Shown: positions 39,831-50,289, counted from the first letter of the stretch. The stretch: 64,000 nucleotides of DNA from Ctena decussata (GCA_963989385.1 OZ022502.1:7594501-7658500); one strand, 5' to 3'. Made by a program: numbers and translations. The notes: generated by a model from the sequence alone, not told the origin.

Positions 39831-40657
39831 TTCTCGGAAATTTTTTCCCCGGGATCTCCGGATTTCGCTGACCTTCGGTTAACGAGCGGCACATATCTAA
39901 GAAGAATCGAGAGCGCGGTACGATACTTATGAGAAATGCTGTGTGCCATTAGTGTGAAAGTTTCTCCGACAGTGTATTTCGAACCCAGTAGCGTTAGCAC
40001 AAGGCGCCTGCACTGCTTACCCTTTGTTTTATAGCTTTTAGCAATACAAATTATTATTAAAATATTAGTCTATTCCGCGTTTCCTATGATGGCAAACTTT
40101 TCTACAGATAAATATTGCGCGACAATGGTGTCTGTTAAGAAAAAAGACAATTATATTAATTTCTAACAGTTAATACATCGCATGTACATGTACTAAGAAC
40201 AGCAAGACACGGAATAACGTTGTGATACGCGCGACGTCACGTTAAGCGACGGAAACGTCACCGAAAATCTCTGAACCCCTGACGTATTTCAATCGTTCTC
40301 TCTGAAAGATGGAATAAGATATTCATTCATTTTTTTTTCGTTTTTCATGTAGTTAGACTCTGTTTAACAGCTCATAATTTTTTTATCAAAAACTAAAGAT
40401 AGGCCGAAAACCGCCCTTAGCGCACCTTGTCCTTTGACGTAACGTCAGATGTTGGTGACAATAAGCGTAACGTCAGAAAACGTTAGATTTTGAGTTCTGT
40501 TGCCAGTTCACTGCAACGGCCACAGCGCATTTCTTCAAATATTTCCCTAAATAAATACTCATTAAATGTGAATTGAATAGCCAACTGCAACTGCTGGCAG
40601 AATATATTCGGAAGACATTAATTTTCGCGACAACTTGCGATTTTGCTCGATTTCAAT

Positions 40658-40863
40658 AGGGGGCCTCGGTAGCTCAGTAGGTTAAGCGCTGGCCTGCTGA
40701 CCTAGCCGTCCCAGGTTCGATCCCCGCTTGAGGCGAGAATCTTTTCAAATGTAAAAGGGGGTTCCAATGCACGCAGCCTTTCATATTCAACCTCTCGTCG
40801 TCCTGATATGACTGAAATACTGTTGAAAAGGATGTAAAATCGCAAGTCATCCATCCATTCATT
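40658..40863 (+). mobile_element. tRNA-derived SINE, family E, with 9-bp target duplication
   Basis: Box A-like GTAGCTCAGTAGGTTAAGC and box B-like GGTTCGATCCCCGC are present, with body CCTGATATGACTGAAATACT and tail CAAGTCATCCATCCATTC. GATTTCAAT flanks it at 40649-40657 and 40864-40872. This is the reference copy for family E. Confidence 0.85.
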
Positions 40864-40889
40864 GATTTCAATTAAACGTTACCGACGTA

Positions 40890-42190
40890 CAAATACAGTT
40901 GCGGACAAAACCGCTAGATTTGCTTATTCGTATTTTACATCGGCTCTCAGAAATAAATTTCAAAAACATTCCTAGTAAAGAACTATTCGGAACAGGTATT
41001 TCATGTGCGCCTGATTTAAATTTTATCAACATTAATTTTTGATATGATTTTTATACTCAGAAAATACCACCAAGTATGCAAAATAAAGAAATCTGGCGTT
41101 GTGGACAAAACCGCTAGATTTGGAAAATTTGGTATTTCTTTAAATCGGATCATACATTCCGAAGTCTGATTTCACAGTAAAACAATTCCAAATAGGTATT
41201 GTATTTCAGTAAATTTTCTATACTCTTCTTTGGCTTCGTATTATTCTTTAGTGGCACCTTGATCTTCGTCGGATGTCGCTTTTTAGTGCCAAAAAATCTG
41301 AAGTTTACCCTTTCCTTGAATCGCTAAATATTAGATTTTCTTCTAGACGGAAAGGCTAAACTTGTTGGCGTTCCGACGTCAGTTTACATTACTTCAATCT
41401 CATCGACGGTGAAAATTTTGTTGGTTTTTGAGCTCCGGTTTTCAATTTAAGCTGAAATAACTAATTTGCATTGCGAGTGCGTTGCAACGTCTTACACCGT
41501 AAAAACTGACGTTGTTTAAGAAATAGATCAGCTCTAGCAGTGAATTGTTGTGTAATAATTCACTGTTTGGAGGTCAGTTGTAAAGTAGATCATATCACGA
41601 GCGCGGAGCGCGAGTGATATATCTACTTACAACTGACAGACAAACAGTGAATTATTACTCAACAATTCAATGCTAGAGCTGAACTATTTCGATTCTAACA
41701 CTTAAAAACGCTGAAAAAGTGTTCTTTTCTTCAAATTCCCCCAAACTTCCTGCCAGCGCGTTCATGCTCCCGCCAATATTCTGAACTGTATCTAAGATAA
41801 GTGTACGTTTTTATGGCGATTTTAGAAAGAAAAAGAGACGTTACACCGTCTAACGTCTCCAAACGTCACAAAAATACGTCATTATTGCCAGTGACGTCAG
41901 CAATTAGACTCACGCGCTCCGAAACAGTGAATTGTTGCAGAATAAAACACGGAAACTTTCCATTGCTTCTATAGGCCCACTGTGTTAGAATTGGTATTAT
42001 AAGATGGTGTATTTATTTTAATGTCTCATAACTGAATATAATCATTTTATCTACTAAATACTCAATGAATAACCTCTTAAAATGGTATAAAATTTATCAC
42101 GTTTGCTCGTTCGTTAGAAATACTGTATCAGGGGTAAATGATAAAGATGGCTTAAAAATGAAATTGTCACCAAACATCTGACGTTACGTC
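40890..42190. other. Repeat-poor stretch with many ACGTCA-type words
   Basis: Two direct copies of GGACAAAACCGCTAGATTTG occur at about 40904 and 41103. ACGTC/GACGT words recur from 40231 to 42190. No coding exon was found, and it may include upstream regulatory DNA of the EF-hand gene. Confidence 0.35.
41525..41690. repeat. Long inverted repeat, about 75-bp arms
   Basis: CAGCTCTAGCAGTGAATTGT and its near-complement at 41660-41688 are the outer ends. AAGTAGATCATATCAC / GTGATATATCTACTT are inner. The centre is GAGCGCGGAGCGCGAG. It is probably a MITE. Confidence 0.7.

Positions 42191-42193
<3 letters not shown>

Positions 42194-42241
<48 letters not shown>
42194..42241. repeat. (ATT)n microsatellite
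   Basis: About 15 units. Confidence 0.95.
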
Positions 42242-42349
42242 ACTTTGTGTGTCTGCGTCAGTAGGGTCGGTGAAGTTTGTTTATTTCCTGCTTCTTGTCG
42301 GCACTATGGTATCGAAAGGGTGAAAATCACCAAAAAGTGTTTCTGTGTG

Positions 42350-42640
42350 GCTTGAGGTCAATTGGTACACTTTCAGGGGAAGCAACTCTGCCAGTTGTCT
42401 TTTTTTGCCTCCTTTCTCAACGGGCGTTAAATCTTACAGGAACGAATTTGCTACTCTAGAAGCAAATTCTTTTTCTTTTAGAGTTGGTCCCTTTTTTGAA
42501 GGGTCAACTTTTGTGACTTCTTGTTTGATTTCCTGGGCGATGCGCCCAGGAAATCAAACAGGAAGTCACAAAAATTGTTTTCCTCTGCAAAAAAAATGGC
42601 AGAAAAATGGTGGTTTACCCATATACCTTAAATGCAGTCA
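42350..42640. mobile_element. MITE family D, fullest copy
   Basis: It runs from GGTACACTTTCAGGGGAAGC to TGGTGGTTTACCCATATACC. A perfect inner palindrome (TTTGATTTCCTGGGCG / CGCCCAGGAAATCAAA) lies at about 42512-42572. Confidence 0.65.
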
Positions 42641-42650
42641 CACTTGACCC

Positions 42651-42889
42651 GCCAAACGACAAAACCCACAAAATGGGATGTGCACCCAACGAAGACTGAG
42701 ATCAACCTGGGTATCCGTCCAATTTGAGCAGAGTTTCGCTGGCGGCATGGAGTAGCTTAGACCCTTAGCTACGCTTTAAGTGCATAGCAAAGATTCTGAT
42801 CAGCTTCGGCAGAATGCCCAGGCTGATCGGAATTTTCGCTGGGCGCATGTGCGTTTGTGTTAAATTCGATTTTATCGTGTAGCGGCTCA
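42651..42889. mobile_element. MITE family A copy
   Basis: It contains GCACCCAACGAAGACTGAGA, CTTAGACCCTTAGCTACG and GATGCCC-like blocks. It ends TCGTGTAGCGGCTCA about 140 bp upstream of the EF-hand gene's signal-peptide exon. Confidence 0.7.
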
Positions 42890-43035
42890 CTTGTCTGTGC
42901 TTTTGACCTGCGTAGTAATCTGACGGCACAGTGCTGAGGCGGTGTGCGAAGGTAATTGCGTAGATCAGCCGCGCAGCATCGGGTCATTTTAGTACTATTA
43001 TCATATTATTTTTTTGTTCCTTCAGGCGAAGCGCC

Positions 43036-44750
43036 ATGGCAACCAGACTTCTCATACTTGTGTCAGCTCTAGTGTTCGTTTGAGTACCAACAGCCGCCTA
43101 TGTCCGACGTCGTTTTAATACGGAGGTAATTTATTTTATATATTTATTTTTTTTGTCACAAAACAGCGCTTCGTTATTATGTGGTTAAATATTATTTTTT
43201 TATTGATTTAGAAAAAGCCAGCTAAGTTTGGTTATTTCGCAGCCCTTGTAGAAGAACATAAAAACAGCAGCAACAAAAAAGCACAAAAAAGTCAGAGAGA
43301 GAAAGAAAGAAAGGAAAAGTATAAACAACTTATATCAGAAACTGTTTTCTAAATTGCCGCTCGCCAAGATATATCAGAAACTGTTTCTAAATTGCCGCTT
43401 GCCAAGATATATGTCTGCATTGTGGCATTTGAGATGAAAGCAAAAAAGAATGGACGGTAAATTGAAGGTAAAAGACAAAACAAACAAACACAACACGAAA
43501 TACGTACAGGTATACCATTATACCGTTATCGTTATTATTGCTGTTGTTCTTTTTCTAACAGGAAGACGACTTTGCAGACTTCCAGCGAAAAGAAGCACAG
43601 CTCATTCGACCATTACCAACAAAGCTGGCCGAATATGACAGCAATCAAGACGGTGAGCTGGAGTACGACGAGTTTGCCCAAATTGTGAAGCAGTTTAACG
43701 CTGTGGCTAAGTTTGACCCAAAATTGGCTAGCACAGGCCTACAGCGACGCGGACGTCAATGGTAAATAGTAATAAAAGAATAATTGAGCCGTGACACGAG
43801 AAAAGCAACAAAGTGGTTGTGCGCCCAGCTCAGACTCATATCAGATGGGCATCTGCCCAGTCTGATCGGTGTCTTCGCTGTCTGCATGGAGGGAGCTTAG
43901 ACCCTTAGCTACCGTTTAAGCGCTTAGCGAAGAGTTTGATCGGATTTGGCCGATGCCCAAGCTGATCTTAGTCTGCGCTGGGGGCACAGCCACTTTGTTG
44001 GTTTTCTAGTGTCGCGGCTCACTAGGGTCTGTCGTAAAAAGTTTTGGGACATCTAGATAGGTCTGAGCAAATAGTAAATCCAAGATCAGACTGCTCCTGA
44101 TGGAGCAGTCTGATCTTAGCCTACACTCTTTGCCTTTCCCTTTGCAGCTTTTGGACACATTAGGGGTTTGGAGAAACGAAATTGTTCCACCTTAGGACAA
44201 TAACGGTAATTATTTATGTATGCTTAACCTTTAGAATGGTTGCACATTTGCATTATTACTATTAAAAGTTATTTGCAAACCTTTTACTATTTCTTTATTC
44301 TCTGTTACAAAAACTATCATGTTACTGTCTGCGTTTCCCATTTCCTTCTGTCAAATCACCTTTTCAAAAAGTACCACGCATCCGTGACTCAAAATGCGTG
44401 GTACTTTTTGAAAAGGTGACTTGACTGTGACGGATGCGTGGTACTTTTTGAAAAGGTGACTTGACTGACAATTTAAACCAGATTCACGAATTTGCCGAGC
44501 GGTGTTCCGATTGCAGTATGAAACGTGCTATACCGGCAAAATGGTGTCAAAATACAACCAAAGAAAAGAAAGAGGTTTTTCAGGTGATCGACAGCTTCTT
44601 TTATCTTTTAAAATTACTTTTTCAATGCATTAAAACTTAAGCCTTCATACTCATGGCTTGGAGCAAAGAATATGGAACAAAAAGCAGCATCACGATTTTC
44701 AGGGATGTCTTGAAAAAATCAACAACCTCCCCCCCCCCCCACCCCCCCCC

Positions 44751-44782
<32 letters not shown>

Positions 44783-47124
44783 GACAGAAAACAAATGTTT
44801 AAACGTGAATGGCAATCTGCTAAAAGTAAAAACACTTTGACGGCACAGATCTGTTCTAAAATTTATTTTTTGTCTAGATGTGCTTTACATGGATAATGAA
44901 AAATTATTGCAGATAATGGCATACTTGAAGATGATGAACTGGCTACTTTGCTTTCAGAAGGTAAATATTTCTTTTTTTCTTCTTTTTGTTAGTAAACGAA
45001 TAAGAAAAACTGGGGTTTAGCCGAGCCTTATACTTCGTAGAAACCCTGCAGAGCAATGGAGTGGTGTCAATTTTAACAATAAAGTACACCTCCATGTTTA
45101 TTGCAACAGTTTAGGGGAAAGTCGGGTAACTTCGGACAGGCGGGTAAATTCGGACACTGACATTGTTTCCTTCGTGTGTCAGTTGTTTGGAACTAAAACT
45201 AAAATTATCTGGCCAAACAGAGAAAATCCTGATTTGACGGCTCATTATGAGCTGTCTCATCTGGATTTTCATTGTTTGCACTTGCATGTCCGAATTTACC
45301 CGCCTGTCCGAAGTTACCCAACTCTCCCCTACTTCAACAGTAATTTTCAGTATGGAAATTGTGTCCGCTGTATAAATTTAAAACAGTAAAAGAAATTTTC
45401 ATGAAACTTTGCACAAAAATTATATATCAGCAGAAGATGTGCAGTGAACTATATACCTACACCTACATTGTTCACGAAATGATTCCTCTTTGTAATTTTC
45501 AGTATGGAATTCTTGTCGACTGCATATTAAACTTTAAAACTGTTGAAGATATTTCCACAGAACTTGTACAAATATTAGGCATCATCAGATAATCTAAAAG
45601 AACAAGAATTATATCTCCATCTAAACTTTTAATGGAACTATGTCAGTATTTTATAGGATTAAAATCTTGCCACCTCTGTAACATTCAAACCATCTATATT
45701 TTCATAAAACTTTGTACAAATACAAAGCAACCCATTGGCAATAATATTATGCAGAGAACAAAAACCATAACTTCATCTACATTTTTTACAGAATCCTGTC
45801 CCTTTGTAATTCTGGTATGGACTGTAACTTTGACACAGTTGAAGATATTTGCACGAAATTTGGTACGAATATAAAGCATTGTCCATTGATGGTCAGAGAA
45901 TATGAACCATAACTTTACCCAAATTTTTGATGAGGGGACAAAGAGGAAGAATTGTAACCTGTTTTTGTTTCAAAAACAAAATTCTAGTATGCTAAACGAG
46001 TTGTGTAGGAGTACAGATATGTGTGGATACTTGAAAAGTATAACTTATTACTTTCAGTTGATGCTGTTCTGAATGATGAGAACTCTCCACTATCAGGTAG
46101 TATTTTTTTTACATCTTTGTATTACCAGCATCTTCAGGCCCCGAGATTATACTGAAACTGTTTTCATGCTCAACTCAGCTGTTAATAAATAACAAATTAC
46201 TGATAAATACAGTTGTTTTTTATTCTCAGTTTAGCTGAGTATGAAATTTTCTTTGCTTATGAATATGAAAATGCCAATATTAGTTGACATTTTCAGATTT
46301 ATCAGCAGAGAAAGATTCATGCTCAGCTGAGTTGAGCACGAAACAAAGTTTTGTAACCTCGGGGCCAGGTTGCACTATTGATGGAGTAACCAATGAAATC
46401 GACCACACTCAAATAATAAATATCAATACACGCGACGAAAGAAAACCCGAATATGACAGGACAAAAATGGCGGCACATTTGCGATAGTCAACAGAGAAGT
46501 TTTAAAGTTGATCTTAGTCTGACCAAATGCCTGAGCATGAAGCTTTAATTGCGACAGTTTCTGACATTTTGAGCCTTGTTCGGTTTTGACGTTACGAAAC
46601 GTGAAATGAAAATGACGTCATAAAGTTTGCACGTAAAGTTAACTGGATTTCCGCGCACTGACTAATAAATTTCAAAGCACTGACATAATTTCAAAGCGAG
46701 TGATCCAACATTTCTATCGGCGTCTTTAATGATCTTTAATTTACACGGGGTAATACCAGTAAGGCTACCGAGCCTCAGTCAATCACCATACATGCACAAG
46801 TGGCTGTCGACCGAGACAATGAAAATCAGTAGCAACTCAGTCGACAGCCATTAGCAATAGTACCATTTACCGTTATTGGTGATGCTTACGATCGTATTCT
46901 CGGTCGAAAGTCACTTTGTATCTCAGCCGTCTATGGGCTCACGTGCCACTTTGTTGGTTTTCTCGTGTCGTGGATGATTTTATTTTGCAGTTCGTGGGAT
47001 CTTATTTGATGATACTTGTATAGTTCGTTGTGAAAGAGATCGCCCACCCATGCCCCCACTGCTTCCCGGTCAACAGGGACCTCCGATGCCACCATACATC
47101 ACACGTTGTGAAATCACTTGTTAA
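43036..47124 (+). CDS. Secreted EF-hand protein gene with CxxxC-CxxxC tail (disrupted as written)
   Basis: Five exons have AG/GT borders and compatible phases: 43036-43125, 43562-43761, 44913-44960, 46058-46096, 46991-47124. Exon 1 (acceptor TTCCTTCAG at 43025, so a 5' UTR exon lies upstream) encodes a signal peptide MATRLLILVSALVFV. Exon 2 holds EF-hand loop 1, DSNQDGELEYDE. Loop 2, DVNDNGILEDDE, is split by intron 2 after the first base of a codon. Exon 4 reads DAVLNDENSPLS. Exon 5 carries TCIVRC, a Pro-rich linker PPMPPLLPGQQGPPMPP and RCEITC before TAA. Both loops have acidic or Asn residues at positions 1, 3 and 5, Gly at 6 and Glu at 12, so Ca2+ binding is likely. Two lesions are present: TGA at 43081-43083 after VFV, and a +1 shift in exon 2, probably an extra A in the AAAA at 43720-43723. 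A family A MITE sits in intron 2 and another in the 3' UTR. I do not recognise the family. It could be a real pseudogene or contain sequence errors. Confidence 0.72.
43786..44021. mobile_element. MITE family A copy in EF-hand gene intron 2
   Basis: It runs from GAGCCGTGACACGAGAAAAG to TTTTCTAGTGTCGCGGCTCA, 25 bp after the exon 2 donor. Confidence 0.8.
44060..44150. repeat. Hairpin, family I
   Basis: CCAAGATCAGACTGCTCC, TGAT, then GGAGCAGTCTGATCTTAG, and downstream CACTCTTTGCC. Confidence 0.65.
44388..44475. repeat. Inverted plus direct triplication
   Basis: GGTACTTTTTGAAAAGGTGA occurs twice directly (about 44400 and 44441) and once inverted just upstream, joined by ACGCATCCGTGA / GACGGATGCGTG. 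The inverted pair can form a hairpin of about 28-bp arms. Confidence 0.75.
44728..44781. repeat. C-run followed by A-run
   Basis: About 20 C (one A inside) are followed by about 28 A. It lies within intron 2 of the EF-hand gene and is prone to sequencing error. Confidence 0.9.
45110..45330. mobile_element. MITE family C copy
   Basis: This is the best-defined copy: GGGGAAAGTCGGGTAACTTC at the left and GTCCGAAGTTACCCAACTCT at the right. The TTCGGACAGGCGGGTAAATT block is repeated inverted. It lies in intron 3 of the EF-hand gene. Confidence 0.8.
45335..45900. repeat. Degenerate tandem repeat, about 154-bp period
   Basis: Four blocks start near 45343, 45495, 45649 and 45805. They share TTGTAATTTTCAGTATGG, TTTAAAAC(T)GT and GAAACTTTGCACAAA. 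It resembles the unit arrays of pearl-like elements but without clear ends. Confidence 0.5.
46137..46366. mobile_element. MITE family B copy in EF-hand gene intron 4
   Basis: It runs from GGCCCCGAGATTATACTGAA to TTGTAACCTCGGGGCC. The CTCAGCTGAG blocks are retained on the right side. Confidence 0.75.
46925..46974. mobile_element. MITE family A, right-end fragment
   Basis: TGCCACTTTGTTGGTTTTCT then CGTGTCGTGGA, just upstream of the last EF-hand exon. Confidence 0.55.
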
Positions 47125-47149
47125 TATTCGACCGACAAACTTGCACATC

Positions 47150-47400
47150 GAGCCGCGACACGAGAAAACCAACAAAATGGTTGGTGCTAAGCCCAGCGCA
47201 GACTCAGATCAGCCTTGACATCCGCCCAGTCTGATCAGAGTCTTCGCTGTCCGCATGTAGCTAGCTGAGACCCTTAGCTAGTAAATAGCTACCCTTTTAG
47301 CGCTGAGCAAAGAGTCTAATCAGCATGGGCGGATGCCCAGGCTGATCTGAGTCTGCGCTGGCACACAACCACTTTGTTTGTTTTCTCGTGTCGCGGCTCA
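47150..47400. mobile_element. MITE family A copy in the presumed 3' UTR
   Basis: It has near-perfect ends, GAGCCGCGACACGAGAAAAC and GTTTTCTCGTGTCGCGGCTC. It begins 25 bp after the EF-hand gene's TAA. An AATAAA near 47488 lies beyond it, so the mature transcript would carry a hairpin of about 115-bp arms. Confidence 0.8.
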
Positions 47401-47939
47401 TATAGAATCAGAATTCTGCCTGTAATAGTTTATTTGGCAGAAAGCAGAAAACATAAATTTTACCAAAAAAGTTCTCTTGATATAATAATAAAAAAAAAAA
47501 GATTCGATTGATAATTTACAAGCTCCATGTAGGATATGTTACATGCGGTATGTTAAAAAATAACCAGAGTGTGACTCATTTAATATTTTTCCAAAACATC
47601 ATCCGGTCTTATACGTTTTTATTGCACCCATTGTTTACATCTTGTTGAATCTAAAATCTTTTATCTTCACTACATATGACGCTGAGTGTCGTGCGATGGC
47701 CGTTGGCCATTTTAGCATTGACATCACCGTGCCAAAAGTTTGTCAACTTTTCTGCAATCCCGTTGAGTTGTGTTTGTTTGTAAGTGTGCAAAAAGATAAC
47801 CTAAGCAGATTGCAATGGAATATATACTGTTAGAAAGGAAAGTGACTAAACTATTATTAGTCATTAGAGTAGAGGTTGTGAAAATAACAATACTTTATAC
47901 AGCGCTTTAAGATTTTAAAAATTATGGAAAAGCTTTTCG

Positions 47940-48108
47940 ATTGACGTCAGTTATGACGTCGCCAAAGAATCTATATACAACAGGGACCGCTGCCTCAAAA
48001 TGAACAAACTCGGAGCCAGGAGTGTGCAGTTTTGGATAGATTCCGCTGAGCCTCCTGGGGAACATCAATATGAGAATGGAAACAACAACAACATCAAAAT
48101 GTCCTAAA
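47940..48108 (+). promoter_or_regulatory. TATA-containing segment followed by a 36-codon ORF
   Basis: TTGACGTCAG and GACGTCGCC precede TATATA (about 47971). An ATG at about 47999 opens MNKLGARSVQFWIDSAEPPG and ends TAA at 48108, four bases before a family B MITE. It is promoter-like in layout, but no transcript or exon chain was found. Confidence 0.25.
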
Positions 48109-48111
48109 TCA

Positions 48112-48355
48112 GGCCCCGAGGTTATAAATATTTTTGGTGCTCAACTCAGCTGAACATGAAATTTTCTCTGCTGATAAGTATGAAAACGCCAACCGTTAAT
48201 GTTGGCATTTTCATATTCATAAGCAGAGAAAATTTCATACTCAGCTAAACTGAGCATGAAAACAACTGTACTTATCAGTAATTTGCTATTTATAAGCAGG
48301 TAAAATTTCATACTCAGCTGAGTTGACCACGAAAAAAGTTTATAACTTCGGGGCC
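48112..48355. mobile_element. MITE family B copy
   Basis: GGCCCCGAGGTTATAAATAT ... TTTATAACTTCGGGGCC. It is inverted in its inner part relative to 12279-12522. Confidence 0.8.
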
Positions 48356-48550
48356 CGAGGTTATAAAACTTGAGTACATTCTCAAACTCAAAATAAAGCA
48401 CACTGATTGGCTGCTTCCGAGCACATGCTCGGAAGCAGCCAATCAGTGTGCTTTATTTTTGAGTTTGAGATATGTGCTCGGAAGCAGCCAATCAGTGTGC
48501 TTTATTTTGAGTTTTTGATTATACTCAATTTTCAATTTAACCTCGGGCCT
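48353..48550. mobile_element. Inverted-repeat element abutting family B
   Basis: It starts CCCGAGGTTATAAAACTTGA and ends AATTTAACCTCGGG. Inside, a palindrome of about 43-bp arms (CTCAAACTCAAAATAAAGCA and complement) centres on GAGCACATGCTC. The right arm is then repeated directly (GGAAGCAGCCAATCAGTGTG twice). Confidence 0.75.
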
Positions 48551-48559
48551 AGATTGGCT

Positions 48560-49550
48560 TTGATATAAAATTACCATAAATATGTTTTTACGACTTTCTT
48601 GTAGTATGATTTTTATTTCAGTCGGGCAGAAGCAATACAAGTAATTTTCTTTAGAATTAAAAAAATACATATAGGTCAATAGTTCATATTTTTCAAAATG
48701 TTTACACGCTTTTGGCATGGTGTACTTGTAGAATCATTTGAGATCATTATGAGATTTTTGAAACAATTACTCCCATTGTTAACATATCAAAATGCGTCCA
48801 GTCATTTACTTAAGCCTATGCTTTAAGCCGAATACACTTTCAAAAGAAGCAATGTCATTTTCTTCTTTTTGGCCGCCAATCTCAACGGGAATCAGCTCCT
48901 GAAGGAGAGAGAGTGGTCCCTGCCTAGCAGAATGGGAAACAACTCTCAGAGAAAATAAAGAAGAAGAAGAAAAAGGAAAAATATCAAATTCGTTCCTTTA
49001 AGCGTAGACCTTTTTTGTAAGGGTTTCGTCGTAGAGGAAATTAGAATCTTAACAAGTTCCTTCAAGAGCAGAGAATACATACAGAAGTAGGGACATGGGC
49101 CTGACTACGTATTTTCGGCTAATAAAGCCTCGTCAGTGACCCTGACAATATCTGGTGACGAAACCAAAAAAAAGCATACTGTAATTTCTTAATTTTAATT
49201 GGGCAGTCAATTCAAAGACTGATTAGTTTCAAAAGGATTCAAATAATATAAAAGACGATGATCTAGAATAATAGTCTAAATCGATCTCAAATATTAAATT
49301 TCTCAGAATCTATCCTCTAATCTCAAAGGATGTAAATAAAATATAATCTGCACTATGGATGATGTACGGGGAGACGTTTTACACGGCACAACACCAGCTG
49401 CAGTGCATGAAGTCATTAAAGTTGGTTTTACTTTGTAAAAATGGGAAAAAATTGAGCTGTTAACGTTCATTTTAACATAATTTACTCTTACTTTTATTGC
49501 ATTGCTGTCTTTCAAATGGATTCCATGGAAATAGACAGATAAGTGGTGTG
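48560..49550. other. Stretch without a recognised gene
   Basis: It contains a family D-like fragment (about 48860-49010, CAAATTCGTTCCTTTAAG) and AT-rich DNA. No exon chain was found. Confidence 0.35.
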
Positions 49551-49554
49551 TGTG

Positions 49555-49835
49555 TGGCCGGCTGGCTGGAGGGGGCGGTGAGTGGGAAATGGGGCTGGGG
49601 TTGTGGTCGGGCGAAGGACCCGGGTAGCTTGCAGTGCCGGGGCGCCCTACTAATTTGGATAAAAGTTGGGCAAGGACCGTCTGTGCTCGCAGTAGGTGCG
49701 GATGGGGTTGTATGGACATTTGATCTTCTCTATCATATCTCTTTCCTTTCTCTCTTTTTTCTGGGAGACGGCCATATGTAGACTGGAATACTACCCCAAA
49801 GAGCTGTTAAAGCCAAAACAACCAACCAAACAACC
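49555..49835 (+). mobile_element. SINE-like element, family H
   Basis: Second copy: GCAGTGCCGGGGCGCCCTAC, GCAGTAGGTGCGGATGGGG, GGGAGACGGCC, then AGCTGTTAAAGCCAAAACAA and an (AACC)n tail. Confidence 0.6.
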
Positions 49836-49945
49836 GACAGCTAAGTGGTCTTCAAATTGTCAGACCTGGTTTTAATACATTTAATGTCATATTAATGCTG
49901 ACATTTCTGATGTATACATGAAGCCTCGAAGATCCCCCCTCCGCA

Positions 49946-49946
49946 A

Positions 49947-49981
<35 letters not shown>

Positions 49982-50012
49982 ACAACAACAACAACAATAA
50001 CAACAACAACAA
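49946..50012. repeat. (AAAT)n and (AAC)n microsatellite
   Basis: About nine AAAT units are followed by AAC-type units. Confidence 0.9.
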
Positions 50013-50074
50013 AAAACACAAAAAAGCTGCTATTTTCGTTTTCATATGTGTTCCTTGCTCCATATTTTTTTCAG

Positions 50075-50108
50075 AATCCTAGAGCCAAGCCACCAGAGAT
50101 CAATTTAG
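50075..50108 (+). CDS. Possible 34-nt exon upstream of the second CxxxC gene
   Basis: A strong acceptor (CCATATTTTTTTCAG) and a donor G/GTACCA bound a segment open only in phase 0, reading NPRAKPPEINL and ending in phase 1. That phase fits the exon at 53863. The link is only by phase and distance, so it is tentative. Confidence 0.25.
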
Positions 50109-50289
50109 GTACCATAAAGTTTAGCATTCCCAGTGCAACATATGTTTCATGCCTTAATTCGTATCCTTGTAGCCAGAATGATCTTCTTGCTTAGAACGAC
50201 TCAGTCTGGATCAATTTTCTCATACGTTCTTGTGTGGATTATGATAAGGGAATCAAATATGCATACGCTGAAGTCAGAACTGTTTCAAA

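Larger units (their letters stand above)
36652..40435. mobile_element. Possible 3.8-kb TIR element
   Basis: AAAGGACAAGGTGCGCTA at 36652 and its exact complement at 40418-40435 are inverted. A second block CGGCCTA / TAGGCCG pairs just inside. The interval contains SINEs, microsatellites and a MITE but no transposase ORF. I could not define a target duplication. It may instead be two ends of the same family inserted in opposite orientation. Confidence 0.4.

Noticed and set aside
40663..40735. Candidate tRNA gene on the plus strand
   Set aside because: Box A and B are present, but it is joined to a SINE body and flanked by GATTTCAAT duplications.
46030..46100. EF-hand gene exon 4 as a chance open segment
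   Set aside because: The chance explanation was rejected and the exon kept. Its acceptor, donor, length of 39 nt and phases fit exons 3 and 5 exactly.
49303..49781. 138- and 94-codon ORFs over the family H SINE
   Set aside because: They cover a repeat also present at 5780-6030, where the frames are not conserved.
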